The position numbers and the translations under genes are program-made. Shown here one piece after another: positions 60,901 through 64,000 of a DNA stretch of 64,000 bases (positions are counted from its first letter, which is position 1; the number at the start of each line of letters is the position of its first letter). This DNA comes from Todiramphus chloris collaris. Taxonomy: Eukaryota > Chordata > Aves > Coraciiformes > Alcedinidae. The stretch covers positions 68,350 to 132,349 of the forward strand of contig JANVCC010000121.1 of assembly GCA_025345505.1 (NCBI GenBank). The letters are read 5' to 3'. The notes beneath the pieces were generated by a model. It saw only the letters and a program-made list of their open reading frames with translations, searched no databases and had not been told where the DNA came from.

Positions 60901-63665
60901 CATGAATCGCTCGAAACTATCATTCAGATTAAATAGGCGGGCTGTTAATGAGGGTGCCAATTAAGTGGATTCCACAGCGTACTCGAATTCCAAAGCACAG
61001 AAAGAATCATTAACAATTCTTAGCAAAGACCCTCAGTAATATCAGTGTTTTAACGGTCAGCTGTAAGAAACCTAATGGTAGACTGTAGCAAAATTATACA
61101 GCGTAAATTTCAGAATTCAGGGCCTAAAGAAAAATTGTAGGAAACCTGATTTAAAAAAACGCTGGCATTCACTATATACGTGCTTGCAAGATTTTTTTAT
61201 GGGTTTTGTTTATACTTGTAATCATGGAGCTTCAGGTAATTAACAGCTAAAAGAAAGGAAAACCATATCCAAAGTCTCCTAGGCTTATAGATGAAACATT
61301 GGAATTTAAATGTATGATACTCTACTTGTCCACTTGTGTCTGCAGCCTGCTGGAAATGAGTGGCAAGAGATGTCTCGTCTTGGAAAACTTCATTGCACTC
61401 CAAACACTTTAGACTATGTCTACAGAGTTTCGAGGGATCTTCATCTAGCGGCATAGCTGGAGCGACAGGTGTACTCGCCGGGGCCGATATGACTGTCCCC
61501 GTTACGCCAGACTGTATCTTTGTTACCGTATGTGTGCCAGCTCCCGCAGGGCTCTGAAGTACAGACGGAGCGGTATTGCTCGAAGGAGATGCTATCATTT
61601 GATCTGCTGGGACTGGTTTTAAAATCAGGTGTGAACACTGCATCACAACTCCTTTTTCCTTGTGTCCACGAGCATGGGAAAGAAGACTGCATTTATTGTA
61701 GAAAACTAAATTCTTTGTACAATGATTGCAAGTCACTTCGATTCGCACGCTCCTTCTGTCATAATGCTGGGTCAGGCTCTTCTCGAGAGCAAACGAGTCG
61801 CCGCACTCCAAGCACTTGTAACCTCGCGTCGGTAACGTTATTCCGGCATTGGCAGGGGGACTGAGGTTTGGGATGTAAACTGGTACAGGATTGACACTAC
61901 TCAGCACCTTATTGAACGCTTCCACTACAGAACTTTGTAGAGATGACACCACCTGGACTCGAGACACTTTTTTAGAAGGCTGTGAGGCAGCTGCAGAAAT
62001 TATTGCCTGCTTTATTTGTTGCTGAGGTTTTGTTAGCACTTGGCGGAGTTCAGAGGTGGTTTGAGCACCTTGAGGCAGAAGATTAAGGTTGGCAAGATGG
62101 ACCGTCTTTGGCACAAGTTTAGCACTGGCAAGGCTTGAGGCTGGCACCACAACAGTCTGCTGCTGTATAGCATTGGCAGCTTTTATAATGGCGCTACTGG
62201 CACTCTGCACTGAAGCAGCAGATATCACAGTGGCCTTCACTGTAGTATTGTTAGCAAGCTTCAAATTGATAACTTGTGAACCTGCTGTTTTAACTGCTGA
62301 AACGGGGAGAAAGGCAGTAGCCACAGGCTTGATAGTGACCTGTTTAGGGGCAAGTTCTGCAGGTGCAACTGCATTGGTGACAACTGTGGACTGGAGAGGG
62401 GTTCTAGGAGGAGAGGACAGAACAGCAGCAGAAGTTGGTGAGGACAGAAGAGAGGTCATGGAAGTCACCATAGAAGCAGTCTGCTCTGGCTTTTTACCAG
62501 AGTCCAAATCGACTTCCGGCAACACTCTCGTAACAGTTCTCTTGATCTCCCCAGAAGAAGTCTTGATGGTTTTGATGCGAACTTTCGGAATTGCTGGTGT
62601 TAACCCTGCGGGAGAAGCTGGAGACCCTTTGCTACTGTTTTCACTTGATACACTTCTGGGACTATCAGGTGGTTTGATAGATGGCTTTTTAGCACCATCG
62701 ATGAGACTCTGAGATTCAGGTGATTTTTCCATCGCCCGGGGACTTTCACTCACGTCTTTCGGTAACGGAGAAGATTCTCCTGAATTAGACTGTAAATCTT
62801 TACCGGTATCTGTAGCTGCCTTCTTAGCACTCAGTGCTGCAATTGCAGCAATGCACGAAGAAAGCTTTGCTGATGACTTTGCTTTGGACTGTGAAATGCT
62901 GGCAAGATTTGTTTCACTTCTTTCAGTACTCAGTTTTCCGTCAAGTACCCGGTTTTCAAGAAGCTTCTCAGAGTTGTCTTTTAGCAATTTGTCCTCCGTT
63001 TTTCGAGCTTTAAAAGGCTCATAGACACTTAAATTCACAGAGTTTGTCTCTGTCTCTCGCTTAGCGGCTTTATTTTTATCTATACTACTTGAAACTGGGA
63101 TTCCAGATTTAATCAAGTTCTCCCCTCCGAGTACCTTTAGTTTGTCATATTCCTGCTGAGATACAGATCCCGCCAAGACATTTGCTCTGAAATTCGCACG
63201 GATCTCCTCTTTATCCGGGGGGTCATCCACCTCAATCTTTTCATCATCATCAAATTCTTCAGCACTTGATATGGGGCTAAACTGGTTGAAAGCTGAATCC
63301 TTCAGTGTAGTTTCAGAAGCTGACCCATCATCTTTAAGTGACTTCCCTTCATCTTTACTGTAACTCTCAAGCGCTGATGATGTTAGAAAGCCATTATGTA
63401 AGCCATTGCCTGTGGAATGGTGGCCATCTTTGTCCACTCCTTCGGAAGAATCGATAGTGCGCACGTTTTTCACAATGACGCTCACACCGACGTCAGATGA
63501 TGACGGGGCATGAGAATCTTCATCGGTGTGAGCATTTTGTTTTATGTGGCTTTCATGGTCATCATGTCCAGATTCAATAGCTGCTTTTGGATCAACCATG
63601 TCTGGTATGTCAAAGGCTGCAAGAAGGTCATCGAAATCTGGGGTCTTCATATCCCCCATGGTCAT
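36407..63665 (-). CDS. ZNF532: Zinc finger protein 532, join(63665..61326, 55065..54884, 51969..51793, 45523..45361, 41717..41439, 40388..40276, 38533..38386, 36901..36407)
   Basis: This nuclear C2H2 zinc-finger protein is known to associate with ZNF592, ZNF687 and ZMYND8, and through them with BRD4-containing chromatin. Eight exons join in phase to 1298 residues, against about 1301 in human. The N-terminus, [20 protein letters not shown], is family-specific. An acidic patch ([13 protein letters not shown]) and long Ser/Thr/Pro- and Ala-rich regions follow. C2H2 or degenerate fingers begin at Cys618 and continue to Cys1263-His1283 near the C-terminus [10 protein letters not shown]. The start codon is the ATG matching human, 20 nt after a splice acceptor at 63686. 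The 5' non-coding exons and promoter lie right of the window. No frameshift or internal stop is seen. Confidence 0.98.
36902..38385 (-). other. ZNF532: ZNF532 intron 7
   Basis: A 1.5 kb intron, GTAATT to TAG, holding one CR1 fragment (37690-37975) and otherwise ordinary AT-rich sequence. Confidence 0.85.
37690..37975 (-). mobile_element. CR1 LINE fragment in ZNF532 intron 7 (same strand as the gene)
   Basis: On plus it shows reverse-complement CR1 words: 'GATGCAGAGAGCAATGAGGT', 'CTCCAAACTAGACCAACCTA', 'CTTTCTCTGGACACATACGT' and 'GGACTGCACACAGCACTACA'. Both ends are truncated. Confidence 0.85.
38386..38533 (-). CDS. ZNF532: ZNF532 coding exon 7
   Basis: It encodes residues 1085-1134, from [20 protein letters not shown] to EVKEDTK. 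It supplies Cys1087, His1103 and His1108 of a finger whose first cysteine (1084) is in exon 6. The acceptor is TTCACGTAG and the donor is AAAG followed by GTAATT. Confidence 0.96.
38534..40275 (-). other. ZNF532: ZNF532 intron 6
   Basis: A 1.7 kb intron with consensus ends and no recognisable repeat or gene. Confidence 0.8.
40276..40388 (-). CDS. ZNF532: ZNF532 coding exon 6
   Basis: It encodes residues 1048-1085, [20 protein letters not shown] onward. A full finger uses Cys1054, Cys1057, His1070 and His1075, and Cys1084 starts the next one. The acceptor is TCTAAAG and the donor is TGCTC followed by GTGAGT. Confidence 0.96.
40389..41438 (-). other. ZNF532: ZNF532 intron 5
   Basis: A 1.05 kb intron. 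A G-rich run (two G tracts joined by an A) lies near 41081-41095. Nothing else is recognised. Confidence 0.8.
41439..41717 (-). CDS. ZNF532: ZNF532 coding exon 5
   Basis: It encodes residues 955-1047, [20 protein letters not shown] onward, a Lys/Ser-rich linker ([17 protein letters not shown]), then a finger with Cys1024, Cys1027, His1040 and His1045. His957 completes the finger begun in exon 4. The acceptor is TTCTAG and the donor is GGAAAG followed by GTAAAG. Confidence 0.96.
41718..45360 (-). other. ZNF532: ZNF532 intron 4
   Basis: A 3.6 kb intron with no clear transposon, RNA gene or further exon. Short A-rich runs only. Confidence 0.75.
45361..45523 (-). CDS. ZNF532: ZNF532 coding exon 4
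   Basis: It encodes residues 900-954. One finger has Cys905, Cys908, His921 and His925. The next begins with Cys936, Cys939 and His952 and gets its last histidine from exon 5. The acceptor is GTTTTTAG and the donor is AAG followed by GTGTGT. Confidence 0.97.
45845..45880 (+). repeat. Short tandem duplication AGGACAATATACCTGT x2
   Basis: The 16-bp word occurs at 45845 and 45865, a period of 20 bp, perfectly conserved. It is intronic and looks like a recent slippage duplication. Confidence 0.85.
46045..46137. repeat. AT-rich low-complexity block (TATAA/AATAT)n
   Basis: About 90 bp of nearly pure A/T with ATATAA-like units in ZNF532 intron 3. Confidence 0.85.
46965..46983. repeat. Poly-C run of 19 (poly-G in ZNF532 pre-mRNA)
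   Basis: An uninterrupted C homopolymer in a CT-rich context within intron 3. Its length is prone to sequencing error. Confidence 0.9.
48170..48625 (-). mobile_element. CR1 LINE 3' fragment in ZNF532 intron 3 (same strand as the gene)
   Basis: On plus it reads 'TTGAGGTCATCTAGTCTAAC', 'GAGCAGCCTGTTCCAGTGTC', 'CAGTTTGTGCCCACTGCCTC', 'AAGAGATGCTCCAGTCCCTT' and 'CTTTGCTGGACTTGCTCCAG', the reverse complement of a CR1 3' end. It is about 455 bp and 5'-truncated. Confidence 0.92.
49035..49560 (+). mobile_element. CR1 LINE 3' fragment in ZNF532 intron 3 (opposite to the gene)
   Basis: It reads CR1 in the sense direction: 'GTGTCCAGTTCTGGTCGCCA', 'GAAAGACATGGACAGAGTGG', 'TGGAACAACCTTCCCAGGGA' and 'GGTGGAGTCACCATCACTGG', ending in a GATGATCTC block. 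The end block is expanded into about four ATCTC units (49466-49486). Confidence 0.92.
51333..51367. repeat. (AACC/ACCC)n microsatellite
   Basis: Three AACC-like units pass into about five CACC/ACCC units, in ZNF532 intron 3. Confidence 0.9.
51793..51969 (-). CDS. ZNF532: ZNF532 coding exon 3
   Basis: It encodes residues 841-900, [20 protein letters not shown] onward. Two fingers begin at Cys842/Cys845 and Cys870/Cys873, the second ending His886-His891. It closes with GIKIGEPK. The acceptor is CTTTGCAG and the donor is CCAAA followed by GTAAGC. Confidence 0.97.
51970..54883 (-). other. ZNF532: ZNF532 intron 2
   Basis: A 2.9 kb intron with a GTCAGT donor. It is ordinary AT-rich sequence without a recognisable repeat or gene. 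Confidence 0.75.
54884..55065 (-). CDS. ZNF532: ZNF532 coding exon 2
   Basis: It encodes residues 781-841, [20 protein letters not shown] onward. One finger has Cys783, Cys786, His799 and His803, and a second has Cys811, Cys814, His822/His826 and His833. It ends RRVGFR. The acceptor is TCGTTTAG and the donor is TTTCG followed by GTCAGT. Confidence 0.97.
55066..61325 (-). other. ZNF532: ZNF532 intron 1 (between coding exons 1 and 2)
   Basis: A 6.3 kb intron with a GTAGAG donor. It contains a 20-base poly-C run (58253-58272) and short A-runs. No transposon, RNA gene or alternative exon can be supported. Confidence 0.8.
58253..58272. repeat. Poly-C run of 20 (poly-G in ZNF532 pre-mRNA)
   Basis: An uninterrupted C homopolymer in ZNF532 intron 1, nearly the same length as the run at 46965. 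Confidence 0.9.
61326..63665 (-). CDS. ZNF532: ZNF532 coding exon 1 (large)
   Basis: This 2340-nt exon encodes residues 1-780 in one open frame. It holds the MTMGDM start, the family-specific N-terminus, an acidic patch, long low-complexity Ser/Thr/Pro regions, the Ala-rich [16 protein letters not shown] segment and the [15 protein letters not shown] block. The first finger is at Cys618 ([19 protein letters not shown]), with further CxxC units CNHC and a degenerate finger [17 protein letters not shown] (754-770) near the end. The exon ends on a codon boundary (GGA CAA) before GTAGAG. Its first base is 63685, after TTTACAG, so 20 nt of 5' UTR are in this exon. Confidence 0.98.
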
Positions 63666-63685
63666 GTATTTGATTGTAAGCAAAT

Positions 63686-64000
63686 CTGTAAATTAAGCAG
63701 AAAGCCATCATCTCAGTATTTTAAGCTGTAATAGCACAGTGTTACACAAAATACACGCATATTCACATAAGTCATGCAAAACAGTCTTCACTTCTGAACT
63801 CGTACTTTCAGAAATTAAACATTACAGAACAGTGTTCCAGTGCAAGTGGACGGTCAAACTATTACATCAAGAGCTCTGGTAATCCATGAACTTACATGAC
63901 TGTAACCCAGTCATTTCATTCTAGGCATAAATTTATTTTCAGTGACTTCCTCCCTGTCCTCTCTCCTACTCTCCCTCCTCCCCTTCCCACATACACCACA
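63686..64000 (-). other. ZNF532: ZNF532 intron upstream of the first coding exon (partial)
   Basis: A TTTACAG acceptor at 63686 shows that the coding exon is preceded by an intron running off the window. A CT-rich stretch ends the window. Confidence 0.8.

Noticed and set aside
62089-62712. 207-codon open frame on the plus strand, rich in Ala/Leu/Val
   Set aside because: It is the antisense shadow of ZNF532 coding exon 1, whose minus-strand frame matches a known protein throughout.
63666-63683. Six extra N-terminal residues of ZNF532 from a TTG
   Set aside because: A TTG start is not expected, and the ATG at 63665 coincides with the known MTMGDM start of the family.
1-64000. CRISPR arrays, prokaryotic operons, tRNA or rRNA genes, endogenous retrovirus
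   Set aside because: None seen. The spliced vertebrate genes and CR1 repeats mark nuclear animal DNA, and no LTR pair or retroviral frame could be recognised.

Overview
This is a vertebrate nuclear DNA window, almost certainly from a bird. It has compact spliced genes with GT-AG introns, CpG-island promoters and scattered CR1-type LINE fragments, the dominant avian retrotransposon. The species cannot be fixed from sequence alone. The GRP peptide differs from the chicken peptide I remember at two positions, so a bird other than chicken is likely. Three protein genes were reconstructed exon by exon. All lie on the minus strand, in the order ZNF532, SEC11C, GRP, which matches the gene order of human 18q21.32. 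Birds carry much of that region on the Z chromosome, so a Z location is likely but is not shown by the sequence.

Layout from left to right. 1-3.4 kb has no recognised gene. 3.48-4.05 kb is a CpG island with no assignable gene, abutting an antisense CR1 fragment. 5.1-10.04 kb is GRP: three coding exons, a TATA box and a CpG island, 151 codons. 10.7-17.5 kb is intergenic with two CR1 fragments. 17.5-23.2 kb is SEC11C: six coding exons, 177 codons. Its CpG island spans about 22.6-24.0 kb and holds two oppositely oriented ZNF143-type motifs and an 11-bp GC-box array. 24-34.6 kb is intergenic, with no gene I can support. From 34.6 kb to the right edge is ZNF532: eight coding exons and the 3' UTR are present and give 1298 codons, while the 5' non-coding exons lie beyond the window.

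The three genes do not form a pathway. GRP is a secreted bombesin-family neuropeptide precursor. SEC11C is a catalytic subunit of the ER signal peptidase, the kind of enzyme that would remove the GRP signal peptide. ZNF532 is a nuclear C2H2 zinc-finger protein of the ZNF592/ZNF687/ZMYND8 chromatin complex. All three reading frames are intact and all splice phases agree. The most interesting leftovers are the orphan CpG island, the paired ZNF143 motifs, a 75-codon ORF antisense to SEC11C with a hydrophobic C-terminus, and a cluster of Pumilio-type motifs in the ZNF532 3' UTR. I found no clearly new biological system.
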